The notes: generated by a model from the sequence alone, not told the origin. Positions 18,587 to 28,067 are shown, counted from the stretch's first letter. The stretch: DNA of 64,000 nt from Thioalkalivibrio sp. ALJ16 (GCF_000377345.1 NZ_KB898042.1:1-64000), one strand, 5' to 3'. Translations and numbers: made by a program.

Positions 18587-19018
18587 TCAAGAACCGGCCG
18601 CCTCGGCGTCCAGGCGCTGCTGGGCCCGTGCCATCAGCTGGCCCGACACCCGGTCGACCAGGGATTGGGCGGCGCGCCGCACGGCCGCGTCGAGCAGCGG
18701 GTTCAGCTTGTACTCCAGTTCGAACTCCACGCGCGTCCGATCCTCGCCTTCGGGGCTCAGGCGGTAGCTGCCCCGGTTCTGCACCCCGCGGATAGAGCGC
18801 CAGGCGAAGTGTTCCGGCGCGATCGCGGTACAGACCTCGACATCGAAATCCATGCGCATCCCGGCGGCCCGGATGGTCCAGCGATAGCGGTCGTCACCCA
18901 GGCACTCGATATGCTCGACGTGGTCGCACAGGTCGACAAAGTTGGGCACGTGACTCAGCAGCTCGAAGACCCGTTCCGGCTCGGCGCGCAGGGAGGTGGC
19001 GTGGGAGATGGTTCGCAT
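18587..19018 (-). CDS. SRPBCC/START-like protein (polyketide cyclase/dehydrase family)
   Basis: A 143-residue soluble protein with the SRPBCC pattern: helix with PERVFELLSHVPNFVDLCDHV, then alternating strands YRWTIRAAGMRMDFDVEV, HFAWRSIRG, TRVEFELEYKLNPLLDAAVR and the long C-terminal helix. It resembles RatA/Coq10-type lipid-binding proteins but lacks a decisive motif. The ATG at 19018 gives the normal family start; longer in-frame readings add an unrelated low-quality extension. It converges on the YihY gene. Confidence 0.8.
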   Translation of the reverse strand: MRTISHATSLRAEPERVFELLSHVPNFVDLCDHVEHIECLGDDRYRWTIRAAGMRMDFDVEVCTAIAPEHFAWRSIRGVQNRGSYRLSPEGEDRTRVEFELEYKLNPLLDAAVRRAAQSLVDRVSGQLMARAQQRLDAEAAGS

Positions 19019-19166
19019 GGCGCAGTCTTCTTGGCTGGAGGCTTTGGCTTTAAGAACATGGCCCCGGGCGGGGGTTCCCTGCAAGCGGTGGGGGAACCGT
19101 GCGGGCCTGTACATTGATGCGTGTTTCCCTAGGATAAGAGTCTTTTCCGGATAAACGGATCTCCGT

Positions 19167-19625
19167 ATGAATCCAGCGCCCGAGGGGCTCGTGCCCGACT
19201 TCCTGCAACGTTTCGAGGCCGGTTCCACCGGCATCTTGTACTGGGAGCAGTTGGAGCGGCTGTGGGCGCTGCTGCGCGACCGTGCCGACGGCGGCTGGTA
19301 CATCTACGCCGTGGGGGACACCGTGCCCGTGGAACCGGTCTCCGCCGAGGATTTCCGGCATTTCATCGACGAGGTCGACACCCTGTTGCGCCAGGATCAC
19401 GACGAGGACTACTGCGGGATCGTCTACGTCGATGACCGCGAGGCGCCGGCATTCGTGAAGATCTTTGACCCCAACAATCTCGGCTCCAGTTGCGGCTCCT
19501 CGGGGCTGCGGGTGCTGCCGGGCTGGGTGCTCTCGCGGGTGCCGCCGGTGGACCTGGAGGCGGCGATGCCGCCGACCGGCAGCCGCCGGCGCTGGTGGCA
19601 GCGCCTGTTCGGCGGGGCAAAATGA
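19167..19625 (+). CDS. Conserved hypothetical protein, 152 aa
   Basis: A soluble, acidic protein. A conserved-looking block, FDPNNLGSSCGSSG then LRVLPGWVLSRVPP, is followed by a basic tail SRRRWWQRLFGGAK. It has no signal peptide and I do not know a function. It lies 30 bases before the RND adaptor gene and may be its operon partner. The start at 19167 has only a weak ribosome site. Confidence 0.65.
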   Translation: MNPAPEGLVPDFLQRFEAGSTGILYWEQLERLWALLRDRADGGWYIYAVGDTVPVEPVSAEDFRHFIDEVDTLLRQDHDEDYCGIVYVDDREAPAFVKIFDPNNLGSSCGSSGLRVLPGWVLSRVPPVDLEAAMPPTGSRRRWWQRLFGGAK

Positions 19626-19655
19626 GTACCGCCGGTACACAGCGGAGACAGGGCA

Positions 19656-20783
19656 ATGGCTGATTCCTGGTGGCAGCGCCTGCGCGGGCAGGCGCGCGTG
19701 CTGCTCGCGCTGGGCATCCTGCTGCTGGTGATCCTCTGGATCGCCTCGGGGATGCTCGGGCGCGAGGCCGACGAGGCGCCGCGGGCGGCCGAGCCGCAGC
19801 CGATGGCGGTGGCCGTGACCACGCTGGAGGCGGAGCCGGTGGAGCGCCTGCTGGTATTGCAGGGGCGGGTGGAGCCGGATCTGCGCGTGCTGGTGCGCGC
19901 CGAGACCGCCGGCCAGGTGGCCGAGTGGGAGGTGGCCCGCGGGGCACGCGTGACCGCCGACGCGCCGCTGGCGCGGCTGCGCATGGACGATCGTGAGGCG
20001 CGCCGGCGCCAGGCGATCGCGCGGCTGCGCGGGGCCGAGAGCGAATTCGAGGCCGCCCAGCGGCTGCACGATCAGGGCCATGTGTCGCGCACCCAGCTGG
20101 AGGCCCGCGAGGCCGAGCGCGAGGCCGCCCGGGCGGAGCTGGAGGCGATCGAGCTGGATATCCGCAACACGCGGATTATCGCCCCGGTGGACGGGGTGGT
20201 GAATCAGCGCGTGGCGGAGCGGGGCGACTTCGTGGGTCGCGGTGATCCGGTGGCGGAGATCGTGGACAACGACCCGCTGCTGGCGGTGGTGCATGTGCCG
20301 CAGCACCAGATCGGGCGGGTGGAGCCGGGCCAGGCGGCGCGCATCCGCTTCCTCGACGGGCGTCGCGCCCAGGGCGAGGTCCGGTTCGTCTCGCGGGTGG
20401 CCGAGGTCGGCACCCAGACCTTCCGCGTGGAGGTCGAGGTCCCGAATGCCGACGAGGCGCTGCCCTCGGGGATCAGCGCCGGGGTCGAGATCCCGACCGA
20501 GACGGTCGCGGCGCACAAGCTGTCGCCGGCCTGGATGGGGCTGGACGACAGCGGCCGGGTCGGGGTGAAGACGGTGGATGACGACGACCGGGTGGTCTTC
20601 CACGCGGTCGAGGTGATCCGGGCCGCCACTGACGGCGTCTGGGTGACCGGGCTGCCGGAGCGGGCACGGGTGATCACCATCGGCCACGGTTTCGTGACCC
20701 CGGGCGAGACCGTCCGGCCCCGGCCTACCGAGGAGTCGACGGGTGCGGCCGTGCCGGAACCGGTGGGCGGGGCCCTGCCGTGA
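19656..20783 (+). CDS. RND efflux periplasmic adaptor (membrane fusion protein)
   Basis: A 375-residue HlyD/AcrA-family protein with an N-terminal membrane anchor (residues 10-28, ARVLLALGILLLVILWIASG), lipoyl half-motifs (QGRVEPDLRVLVRAETAGQV and ARVTADAPLARL), a helical hairpin rich in Arg/Glu/Ala (about 110-170), and the beta-barrel region beginning TRIIAPVDGVVNQRVAERGD. It is not a lipoprotein (no lipobox). Its stop overlaps the GTG of the RND pump gene by four bases. No outer-membrane factor gene is nearby, so the pump must use one encoded elsewhere. Confidence 0.93.
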   Translation: MADSWWQRLRGQARVLLALGILLLVILWIASGMLGREADEAPRAAEPQPMAVAVTTLEAEPVERLLVLQGRVEPDLRVLVRAETAGQVAEWEVARGARVTADAPLARLRMDDREARRRQAIARLRGAESEFEAAQRLHDQGHVSRTQLEAREAEREAARAELEAIELDIRNTRIIAPVDGVVNQRVAERGDFVGRGDPVAEIVDNDPLLAVVHVPQHQIGRVEPGQAARIRFLDGRRAQGEVRFVSRVAEVGTQTFRVEVEVPNADEALPSGISAGVEIPTETVAAHKLSPAWMGLDDSGRVGVKTVDDDDRVVFHAVEVIRAATDGVWVTGLPERARVITIGHGFVTPGETVRPRPTEESTGAAVPEPVGGALP

Positions 20784-23700
20784 GGGCCCTGATCGCCTGG
20801 GCGGTGGAGCACGCCCGGACGGTGCTGCTGTTCCTGCTGCTGATCCTGGTGCTGGGCGCGACCGCCTACCAGGTGGTGCCCAAGGAGGCGGCCCCCGAGA
20901 TCGACATCCCCATCTTTTTCGTGTCCGTGCCCTATCCGGGGGTCAGTCCGGAGGATGCCGAGCGTCTGATGCTGCGCCCGCTGGAGCGCGAGCTGCAGAC
21001 CCTGCCCGGGGTGGACGAGATGCAGTCCTGGGCCGGCGAGGGCTTTGCCCTGGTGCGGCTGGACTTCGAGCCCGGCTGGGACAACCGCCGGGCCCTGTCG
21101 GACCTGCGCGAGGAGGTCGATCAGGTGCGCCCGGAACTGCCCGCCGGGGCCGAGGACCCGAGCGTCTCCGAGGTCGACCTGTCGCTGTTCCCGGTGCTCA
21201 CGCTGAACCTGTCCGGGCCGCTGGACGAGCGCACGCTGGTGCGTCTGGCGCGCGACCTGCGCGACCGCGTGGAGGCGATCCCCGGGGTGCTGGAGGCGGA
21301 TGTCGGCGGCGATCGCGAGGAGCAGATGGAGGTGCTGGTCGATCCGCTGGTGCTGGAGACCTTCGAGCTGTCGTTCGATGAACTGACCCGGGCGATCGAA
21401 CGCAACAACCGCCTGGTCGCGGCCGGGGCGCTGGATACCGGAGCCGGGCGCATCCCGCTGCGGGTGCCGGGTACCATCGACGATGTCGACGACGTGCTGG
21501 ATACCGCGATCCGGGTGGAGGGCGACGCGGTGGTGCGGGTGCGCGATGTCGCCGAGGTCCGCCAGAGCTACCTGGACCCGGAAGGCTTCACCCGCATCGA
21601 CGGCCAGCCCTCGGTGTCGCTGGAGATCCGCAAGGCCTCGGAGGCCAACATCCTGGAGGTGGTGGCGGCTGCGCGCGCGACCATCGAGGCGGCGCGGGCC
21701 GACTGGCCGGAGACGGTCGAGGTCACCTACCTGCAGGACATGGCGCGCGATGTCGACGACCTGCTGGGCGATCTCGAGAACAGCGTGGTCGCCGCGGTGC
21801 TGATCGTGGCGCTGGTGATCCTGGCGATGATGGGGGCGCGCGCGGCCCTGTTGGTGGGCATGGCGATCCCCGGGGCCTTCCTCGGCGGCATCCTGGCGAT
21901 CTATCTGATGGGCTTCACGCTCAATGTGGTGGTGCTGTTCGGGCTGATTCTGGTGGTCGGCATGCTGGTGGACGGCGCGGTCGTGGTGGTGGAGCTGGCC
22001 GACCGCTATGTGGCCGAGGGCATGCCCCGGCGGGAGGCCTTCCGCGCCGCGGCGCAGCGCATGTCCTGGCCGATCACCACCGCGATCGGGACTACGCTGG
22101 CGGTGTTCGCGCCGATGCTGCTGTGGCCCGGCATGGTCGGCGAGTTCATCGTCTACCTGCCGGCTACGGTGATCGTGACCCTGATCGCCTCGCTGGCGAT
22201 GGCGCTGGTATTCATCCCGGCGCTGGGGTCGGTGATCGGCCCGAACCGGCCGATCAACGCGGCCCAGAGCCGCTATGTGCGCGCGGCCGAGGAGGGCCGC
22301 TATGACGAACTGCAGGGTCTGACCCGCGCCTATATCCGCCTGCTGCAGCCGCTGGTGCGCCGTCCCGTCTGGACGCTCGCGGGCACGCTGGCGCTGGTCG
22401 CCGCCGCCTATGCGCTGTATGCCCAGCAGGGGCGCGGGGTGGAGTTCTTCCCGCAGGTGGAGCCCGACTTCGTGCAGGTGCAGGTACAGGCGCGCGGCGA
22501 CCTGTCGGTGTGGGAGGCGGACGCCCTGGTGCGGCAGGTGGAGGGGCGCCTGCAGGGGGTGCCGCAGATCCAGCATGTCTATGCGCGGACCATCGGTACC
22601 CAGCTCGGGCGGCTGCAGGGTGACCACCCGGAAGACCTGATCGGACTGATCCAGCTGGAACTGATTTCCTGGCGCGAGCGCCCGCCAGCGGCCGCGATCA
22701 TCGAGGAGCTGCGCGAGCGTACCGCCGACCTGCCGGGTATCCGCCTGCAGTTTCGCGCCCAGGAACGCGGGCCGCGCGAGGGCCGGCCGATCGTGGTCGA
22801 GGCCTCCAGTCGCCAGGCCGACCGCATTGCGCCGGTGATCCGCGAGATCCGGACGGCGATGGACGAACTGGGCGGCTTCGAGGATGTGACCGACGATCTG
22901 CCGCTGCCCGGGGTGGAGCTGGAGGTGCGCTTCGACCGCGAACAGGCGGCGCGCTTTGGCGTGGATGTGCCGCTGCTGGGCGAGGGTGTGCAGCTGCTGA
23001 CTCGCGGCATCCAGCTTGGCAGTTACCGCCCGGACTACAGCGACGAGGAGGTGGATATCCGCCTGCGCCTGCCGGCGGAGCAGCGCCACCTGCAGCAGCT
23101 GGCCACCCTGAATCTGCCGGGCGCGACCGGGCTGGTGCCGCTGGCGCATTTCGCCGAGCTGGTGCCGGTACCGGCCACCGGCCTGATCAAGCGCCGCGAC
23201 GGCGACCGTGCCTACAGCCTGGAGGCGGATGCGGCCAGCGGCTTCCTGGTGGACGAGCGCCAGCGCGCGCTGGAGGCGCGCATCGCCGGGATGGACCTGG
23301 ACCCGGAGGTGCAGCTGCGGTTTCGCGGCCAGGCCGAGGAGCAGGCCGAGGCGGCGCGCTTTCTGCTCGCGGCCTTCGCGCTGTCGCTGTTCCTGATGCT
23401 CGCGATGATGGTCACCCAGTTCAACCGCTTCTCGCAGGCGCTGCTGGTGATGTCGGCGATCGTGTTCTCCACCGCCGGGGTGCTGCTGGCCCTGCTGCTG
23501 CGTGGCGAGCCATTCGGCATTGTGATGAGCGGGATCGGGGTGCTGGCGCTGGCCGGGATCGTGGTGAACAACAACATCGTGCTGATCGACACCTACAACG
23601 AGCAGCGTCGACGCGGGCTGGATGCCCTGGAGGCGGCCCTGCGCGCGGCGGCCCAGCGCATGCGGCCGGTGCTGCTGACCGCGATCACCACCATCCTCGG

Positions 23701-23926
23701 TCTGATGCCGATGGTGCTGGCCTGGACCGTGGATTTCGCCGGCAGGGATTTCTACGTCGGGGCGCCGGTGACCGGCTTCTGGGTGCAGCTCGCGACCGCG
23801 ATCGCCGGGGGGCTGTTCATTGCCACGCCGCTGACGTTGCTGTTTACCCCCGCGATGCTGGTGCTGCTGGATCGGCTGGGACTGGACCGGCGGCCCGCAG
23901 CGGCTACCGGCTCGCCAGGCGCTTGA
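20780..23926 (+). CDS. RND-superfamily efflux pump with altered proton-relay residues
   Basis: A 1048-residue inner-membrane pump with two sets of helices and two large periplasmic domains, as in AcrB/MdtB. The helix-4 motif reads GMLVDGAVVVVE, with Asp398 followed by Gly399, where AcrB has Asp407-Asp408. The helix-10 motif reads GIVVNNNIVLID, with Asn in the place of AcrB Lys940. The first Asp is kept, so proton coupling may persist in altered form. The substrate is unknown. GTG 20780 overlaps the adaptor stop; the last 23 bases overlap the convergent DUF1841 gene. Confidence 0.93.
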   Translation: MRALIAWAVEHARTVLLFLLLILVLGATAYQVVPKEAAPEIDIPIFFVSVPYPGVSPEDAERLMLRPLERELQTLPGVDEMQSWAGEGFALVRLDFEPGWDNRRALSDLREEVDQVRPELPAGAEDPSVSEVDLSLFPVLTLNLSGPLDERTLVRLARDLRDRVEAIPGVLEADVGGDREEQMEVLVDPLVLETFELSFDELTRAIERNNRLVAAGALDTGAGRIPLRVPGTIDDVDDVLDTAIRVEGDAVVRVRDVAEVRQSYLDPEGFTRIDGQPSVSLEIRKASEANILEVVAAARATIEAARADWPETVEVTYLQDMARDVDDLLGDLENSVVAAVLIVALVILAMMGARAALLVGMAIPGAFLGGILAIYLMGFTLNVVVLFGLILVVGMLVDGAVVVVELADRYVAEGMPRREAFRAAAQRMSWPITTAIGTTLAVFAPMLLWPGMVGEFIVYLPATVIVTLIASLAMALVFIPALGSVIGPNRPINAAQSRYVRAAEEGRYDELQGLTRAYIRLLQPLVRRPVWTLAGTLALVAAAYALYAQQGRGVEFFPQVEPDFVQVQVQARGDLSVWEADALVRQVEGRLQGVPQIQHVYARTIGTQLGRLQGDHPEDLIGLIQLELISWRERPPAAAIIEELRERTADLPGIRLQFRAQERGPREGRPIVVEASSRQADRIAPVIREIRTAMDELGGFEDVTDDLPLPGVELEVRFDREQAARFGVDVPLLGEGVQLLTRGIQLGSYRPDYSDEEVDIRLRLPAEQRHLQQLATLNLPGATGLVPLAHFAELVPVPATGLIKRRDGDRAYSLEADAASGFLVDERQRALEARIAGMDLDPEVQLRFRGQAEEQAEAARFLLAAFALSLFLMLAMMVTQFNRFSQALLVMSAIVFSTAGVLLALLLRGEPFGIVMSGIGVLALAGIVVNNNIVLIDTYNEQRRRGLDALEAALRAAAQRMRPVLLTAITTILGLMPMVLAWTVDFAGRDFYVGAPVTGFWVQLATAIAGGLFIATPLTLLFTPAMLVLLDRLGLDRRPAAATGSPGA

Positions 23927-24329
23927 GGCACTCGAGGTAGGCGTTCTCGTCCGGTGCGCTGTTGCTGCGCTGGGCCTCCCACAGGGTCTGGCCGAGGCAC
24001 TCCATCATCCGGTGTTCCGCGTCCATCACGCCAAACCGGGCGCACAGGCCCTGGTGCAGTTCGCGGATGCCCGCGGGCCGGTCGGTACGCGCCTGGTCGC
24101 GCAGGCTCAGGTGCATCGCCATGTGCAGGAACGGATTGGAGGTGCCGAGCTCCGGCGGGAATTCGCCGGTCAGCGCGGTCTCGCGGTCCTTGATGAATAC
24201 GTGGTACTCGGGGTGTTCCGAGATCACGTCCACCAGCTGCTGTTCCAGGTCGGTCAGCGTCGCGCCGGCCTGCGCCTTGTGCCAGGCATCGACGAACTGG
24301 GTGCGGATCTGGTCGCGGTTGCCGTACAT
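23904..24329 (-). CDS. DUF1841 family protein
   Basis: A 141-residue cytoplasmic protein. The family signature is present: LTDLEQQLVDVISEHPEYH, NPFLHMAMHLSLRDQ and MMECLGQTLWEAQR near the end. It is widespread in beta- and gammaproteobacteria, with no known function. The ATG at 24329 gives the standard N-terminus (MYGNRDQIRTQF). It lies 28 bases downstream of nth and is probably co-transcribed with it. Confidence 0.9.
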   Translation of the reverse strand: MYGNRDQIRTQFVDAWHKAQAGATLTDLEQQLVDVISEHPEYHVFIKDRETALTGEFPPELGTSNPFLHMAMHLSLRDQARTDRPAGIRELHQGLCARFGVMDAEHRMMECLGQTLWEAQRSNSAPDENAYLECLKRLASR

Positions 24330-24357
24330 GGGGTGTTCCTCGAAGGTATGGGGGTGG

Positions 24358-25005
24358 TCAGGCGCCGATGGGTGGCGGCGTCTTCGCCTTGTATTCGCAC
24401 AGGTCCTCGATCGGACAGCGCCAGCATTCGGGCTTGCGCGCCTTGCAGACATAGCGTCCGTGCAGGATCAGCCAGTGGTGGGCGTCCTGCAAATAGGGCT
24501 TTGGCGTCAGCCGCATCAGCCGCTTCTCGACCTCCAGCACGTTCTTGCCGGGCGCCAGTCCGGTGCGGTTGGCGACCCGGAAGATGTGGGTGTCCACCGC
24601 GATGGTGGGTACGCCGAAGGCGGTATTCAGGACGACGTTCGCGGTCTTGCGGCCCACCCCCGGCAGGGCCTCGAGCGACTTGCGGTCGCGCGGGACTTCG
24701 CCGCCGTGCTGGTCGACCAGGATGCGGCAGGTCTTGATCACGTTCTCGGCCTTGGCGTTGTACAGGCCGATGGTCTTGATGTGTTCCTTTAACCCGTCCA
24801 GCCCCAGCGCGAGGATCGCCTCGGGCGTGTTGGCGGCGGGGTAGAGGCGGCGGGTGGCCTTGTTCACGCCGACATCCGTGGCCTGGGCCGACAGGATGAC
24901 CGCGATCAGCAGCTCGAAGGGGGTGTCGTACTCGAGCTCGGTGGTCGGCTCGGGGTTCGCCGCCTTCAGGCGCTCGAAGATGGCTTCACGCTTGGCGGCG
25001 TTCAT
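24358..25005 (-). CDS. nth: Endonuclease III
   Basis: Bifunctional DNA glycosylase/AP lyase for oxidised pyrimidines (215 aa). The helix-hairpin-helix LPGVGRKTANVVL contains the catalytic Lys, and the catalytic Asp follows in AVDTHIFRVANR. The C-terminal [4Fe-4S] ligands have exact spacing, C-x6-C-x2-C-x5-C (CKARKPECWRCPIEDLC). In E. coli nth is the last gene of the rnf operon. Here the order rnf...nth is kept, but an extra 145-aa gene and a terminator separate nth from rnfE, so it is probably transcribed independently. Confidence 0.97.
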   Translation of the reverse strand: MNAAKREAIFERLKAANPEPTTELEYDTPFELLIAVILSAQATDVGVNKATRRLYPAANTPEAILALGLDGLKEHIKTIGLYNAKAENVIKTCRILVDQHGGEVPRDRKSLEALPGVGRKTANVVLNTAFGVPTIAVDTHIFRVANRTGLAPGKNVLEVEKRLMRLTPKPYLQDAHHWLILHGRYVCKARKPECWRCPIEDLCEYKAKTPPPIGA

Positions 25006-25034
25006 CGAGTGTGTACATTGGTTGGTGTTTGCCT

Positions 25035-25062
25035 AAACAAAACGGCCCCGCAGGGCGGGGCC
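25035..25062 (-). terminator. Intrinsic terminator between the 145-aa gene and nth
   Basis: On the minus strand an 8-bp GC stem (GGCCCCGC/GCGGGGCC, arms 25055-25062 and 25044-25051, 3-base loop) is followed by GTTTTGTTT. It lies 24 bases after the stop of the gene at 25086-25523 and ends transcription before nth. Confidence 0.8.
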
Positions 25063-25085
25063 GGATGCTGCGACGAGGCTGCCGG

Positions 25086-25523
25086 TCAGAGGTGCCGGAA
25101 CAGGCCGACGTCCGGGGCCGCTTCGCGCGGGTTGGACTCGGCTTCCTTCTCCAGGTCCTTCAGCAGCTTGCTGTGCTTCTCTTCCACCTCGTGCATGGCC
25201 TTTTCGTCCAGCTTGGGGAAGATCACGTCGCGGATGAACGAACCCAGCTCGTCCAGGCAGACGGGCCAGTACTTGTCGTTCAGGTGGAACGCGTGATGGG
25301 CGTGGGTGCCCATCGGGTAGCTGTCGAACTTGCGGATCATGGTGTAGGACAGGTCGCTGTCCTTTTCAACGAAGTCCTTGGCCCAGTCGTACCACCACTT
25401 GTAGTACTTCTCCTGCAGTTCGTCGTTGAACCCGTGGTTCTCGAAAAAGGCGGCGATGGTGCCGCGCGGGGCGAGGCCGTAGCGCGTACCGCGCTTGCCA
25501 GCAAACGGGAAATGTCCAGCCAT
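25086..25523 (-). CDS. Hypothetical protein inserted between rnfE and nth
   Basis: A 145-residue soluble protein that I do not recognise. It is rich in aromatic residues and His (KYYKWWYDWAKDF, SYPMGTHAHHAFHLNDKYWP), which is suggestive of metal or cofactor binding but proves nothing. A charged helical C-terminus follows. A strong AGGAG sits seven bases before the ATG at 25523. It follows rnfE by 105 bases on the same strand and ends in its own terminator, so it may be either the last gene of the rnf transcript or separately expressed. Confidence 0.75.
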   Translation of the reverse strand: MAGHFPFAGKRGTRYGLAPRGTIAAFFENHGFNDELQEKYYKWWYDWAKDFVEKDSDLSYTMIRKFDSYPMGTHAHHAFHLNDKYWPVCLDELGSFIRDVIFPKLDEKAMHEVEEKHSKLLKDLEKEAESNPREAAPDVGLFRHL

Positions 25524-25628
25524 GCCTATCTCCTGAGAGGTTGGGATTGCCGGGGCGGGCCCCGGTATATGGAATTCGTGGCGCCGGAAGTTTACCGGGT
25601 GATGGCCAGGAATCAAGGCCGGCCTGGT

Positions 25629-26330
25629 TCAGGCGTTGTCCGGGGCGGTGCTTGATTCGGCAGTGCTCTCGTCGTGGCTGGCGCTCGGCTCCGGCTCGAA
25701 CTGGTGGTCGATCCAGTTTTTCGCGGCGATCAGCAGGCCCATGGCCATGAATGCCCCGGGGGGCAGAAGGGCCAGCAGGAAGCCGTGTTCGGAGGGGTAG
25801 AACTGCAGGGTGAGGTTATGGCCCCAGCTGCCGAACAGCAGGTGGGCATTGGCCATCAGCGTGCCCTGGCCGAGGATTTCGCGCAGCGCGCCGAGCGCGA
25901 TCAGGACGCCGGTGAAGCCCAGCCCCATCATCAGGCCGTCCAGCGCCGCGCGCGGGACCGAGTTGCGCGAGGCGAAGGCCTCGGCGCGCCCGATGATGGC
26001 GCAGTTGGTGACGATCAGCGGAATGAAGATGCCGAGGATCAGGTACAGGCCGTGGAACCAGGCATTCATCGCCAGCTCGATCGCAGTCACGATGGAGGCG
26101 ATGATCAGCACGTACACCGGGATGCGGATCTCCGGACGCGCATGGTTACGGATCAGCGAAACGAGGACATTGGACAGCAGCAGGGTCAGGGTGGTCGCGA
26201 TGCCGAGTCCGATCGCGTTGACCATAGTGCCGGAGATCGCCAGCAGCGGGCACAGCCCGAGCAGCTGCACCAGGCCGGGGTTGTTGTGCCACAGGCCGTC
26301 GCGAATGATGTCGGTCAGGGTCGGGTTCAT
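25629..26330 (-). CDS. rnfE: Rnf electron transport complex subunit E
   Basis: Inner-membrane subunit (233 aa) of the Rnf ferredoxin:NAD+ oxidoreductase, homologous to NqrD. The segments [20 protein letters not shown] and [20 protein letters not shown] carry the conserved Cys residues that hold a membrane [2Fe-2S] centre together with RnfA. The ATG at 26330 overlaps the rnfG stop by four bases. The C-terminal tail after the last helix is acidic and Ser/Glu-rich. Confidence 0.95.
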   Translation of the reverse strand: MNPTLTDIIRDGLWHNNPGLVQLLGLCPLLAISGTMVNAIGLGIATTLTLLLSNVLVSLIRNHARPEIRIPVYVLIIASIVTAIELAMNAWFHGLYLILGIFIPLIVTNCAIIGRAEAFASRNSVPRAALDGLMMGLGFTGVLIALGALREILGQGTLMANAHLLFGSWGHNLTLQFYPSEHGFLLALLPPGAFMAMGLLIAAKNWIDHQFEPEPSASHDESTAESSTAPDNA

Positions 26331-27013
26331 GGCTGTTCCTCGTCCGTGTCCGGTGTCGGGACCGGCTCGACCAGGGAGGCTTCGTCTTCCGGTGTTGCGG
26401 ACAGCAGGTCGTCGCGGTGTTCGTCGAAGTATTCCAGCGTGCGGCGCACGGCGCGAACCACCGCACGCGGGGTGATGGTGGCTCCGGTGAACTGGTCGAA
26501 CACGCCGCCATCGCGGCGCACGGCCCACTGGTCGGGCGGGGGATCGCCGAGGGAGCGACCGTCGAAGGCATGGATCCAGCTGGAGCGTTCCGCCTCGATT
26601 GCGTCCCCCAGCCCCGGCGTTTCGCGGTGGCTGGATACGCGCACGCCCAGCAGCTCGCCGTTGCGGTCCACGCCGACCAGCAGATGGATGTTGCCACTGT
26701 AGCCGTCCGGGGCCACCGCGGAAAACACGATGCCCATGACCGCGTCGTCCCGGTCGCGGGCAAACCAGGCCGGCAGGTGGTTGCCCCCCAGCAGTTCGTG
26801 GCTCAGGTCGGTGGTGTCGTGCACTGGATCGTTGGCGTAGGCCAGGTCACCGGTCAGTTCGGCGATGCGGTTGCGGTTGACCTGCATACGGTTCTCCGCG
26901 ATGCGGGCCTCGGTCCCTTCCTGGACCAGCGCGACCAGGCCCGCGCCAGCGCCGGCAAACCCGGCCAGCAGGAGCATCGCGATCAGGATGTTGCGTGCGC
27001 TCAGTTCAGGCAT
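26327..27013 (-). CDS. rnfG: Rnf complex subunit G (covalent FMN protein)
   Basis: A 228-residue protein with one N-terminal membrane helix and a periplasmic FMN-binding domain. The flavinylation motif is [11 protein letters not shown], whose second Thr would carry FMN by phosphodiester linkage. It relays electrons between RnfC/D and RnfE. Its start lies eight bases inside rnfD and its end overlaps rnfE, so translation is coupled. Confidence 0.94.
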   Translation of the reverse strand: MPELSARNILIAMLLLAGFAGAGAGLVALVQEGTEARIAENRMQVNRNRIAELTGDLAYANDPVHDTTDLSHELLGGNHLPAWFARDRDDAVMGIVFSAVAPDGYSGNIHLLVGVDRNGELLGVRVSSHRETPGLGDAIEAERSSWIHAFDGRSLGDPPPDQWAVRRDGGVFDQFTGATITPRAVVRAVRRTLEYFDEHRDDLLSATPEDEASLVEPVPTPDTDEEQP

Positions 27014-28067
27014 GACCGCCCCCCGGCGGTGGCCCGCCGCGGGTGCGTCCGAAGATGCGGGGCCGGGTCAGATGGTCCAGGGTCGGGGCGACCATATTCA
27101 TCAGCAGCACGGCGAAGGCGACCGCATCCGGATAGCCGCCCCAGGTGCGGATCACGAAGATCAGGACCCCAATGCCCGCGCCGTACAGGATGCGTCCCAG
27201 TGGGGTGGTCGAGGCGGAGACCGGATCGGTGGCGATGAAGAAGGCGCCGATAATCACCGCACCGGAAAACACGTGGAAAGCCGGGGAGGCGTAGGAGCCC
27301 GGATCGAGCATCCAGAAAAAGCCGGCCGGCACGGCGACGCCCAGGATCACCGCCACCGGGATGTGCCAGTGGATGATGCGCCGGAACAGCAGGTACAGCC
27401 CGCCCAGCAGGAAGAAGTTACCGATCCATTCCCAGCCCGTCTCGGTGAAGCTGCCGAATAGCGGGCTGGCGGTGATCTCACCCACCGTTCGCCCGGATAC
27501 CAGGCCCTCGCGCATCGCATCCAGTGGGGTTGCGCGGGTGACGGCGTCCCACTCCTGGGCGCCCGGGAGGCTGCCGGTCAGCACCGTCTGCAGGGTCTGC
27601 AGCAGGGTCAGCGGGGACTCCGGCAGGGTATCCGGGGCGGGCCACAGTGCCATCTCGCGCGGGAACGAGACCAGCACGACTACGTAGCCGACCATTGCCG
27701 GGTTGAATGGGTTGTAGCCGAGGCCGCCGTAGAGGTGCTTGGCGACGATGATCGCAAAGGCGATGCCGATCAACGTGACCCAGAACGGTGCCAGTGGCGG
27801 GATCGCCAGCGCAAACAGCCAGCCGGTGACGATCGCGGAGTTGTCTGCCAGGGTTGGCATCACGGGGCGCTTGCGCGCGGCGACCATGGCCGCCTCGAAG
27901 GCCACCGCGAACAGCACGCCCAGCAGCACGTTGACCAGTACGCCCCAGCCGAAGAACCAGGTCATGGCCAGGGTGCCGGGCACCAGCGCCATCAGCACCT
28001 GCTGCATGACCCCGCTCACCGAGTGGGCCGGGATCATGTGCGGGGAAGATTCGGTGCGAAAACGCAT
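27006..28067 (-). CDS. rnfD: Rnf complex subunit D (covalent FMN protein)
   Basis: A 353-residue polytopic subunit homologous to NqrB. The motif TRATPLDAMREG contains the Thr expected to carry covalent FMN. About nine helices are visible, including the NPAMVGYVVVLVSFPREMALW loop. The ATG at 28067 shares its last base with the rnfC stop. In characterised Rnf complexes this subunit is the candidate Na+ or H+ channel. Confidence 0.95.
   Translation of the reverse strand: MRFRTESSPHMIPAHSVSGVMQQVLMALVPGTLAMTWFFGWGVLVNVLLGVLFAVAFEAAMVAARKRPVMPTLADNSAIVTGWLFALAIPPLAPFWVTLIGIAFAIIVAKHLYGGLGYNPFNPAMVGYVVVLVSFPREMALWPAPDTLPESPLTLLQTLQTVLTGSLPGAQEWDAVTRATPLDAMREGLVSGRTVGEITASPLFGSFTETGWEWIGNFFLLGGLYLLFRRIIHWHIPVAVILGVAVPAGFFWMLDPGSYASPAFHVFSGAVIIGAFFIATDPVSASTTPLGRILYGAGIGVLIFVIRTWGGYPDAVAFAVLLMNMVAPTLDHLTRPRIFGRTRGGPPPGGGHA

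Noticed and set aside
19114-19140. TGTACATTG...TGTTT sequence resembling one at 25012-25037, considered as a shared operator or repeat
   Set aside because: About 20 of 26 positions agree, but the two sites stand in different relation to their genes and there is no repeat structure or 11-bp periodicity. Chance similarity is likely.
20204-23149. Very long (981-codon) minus-strand open frame opposite the RND pump
   Set aside because: Antisense of the pump; composition is typical of a shadow frame.
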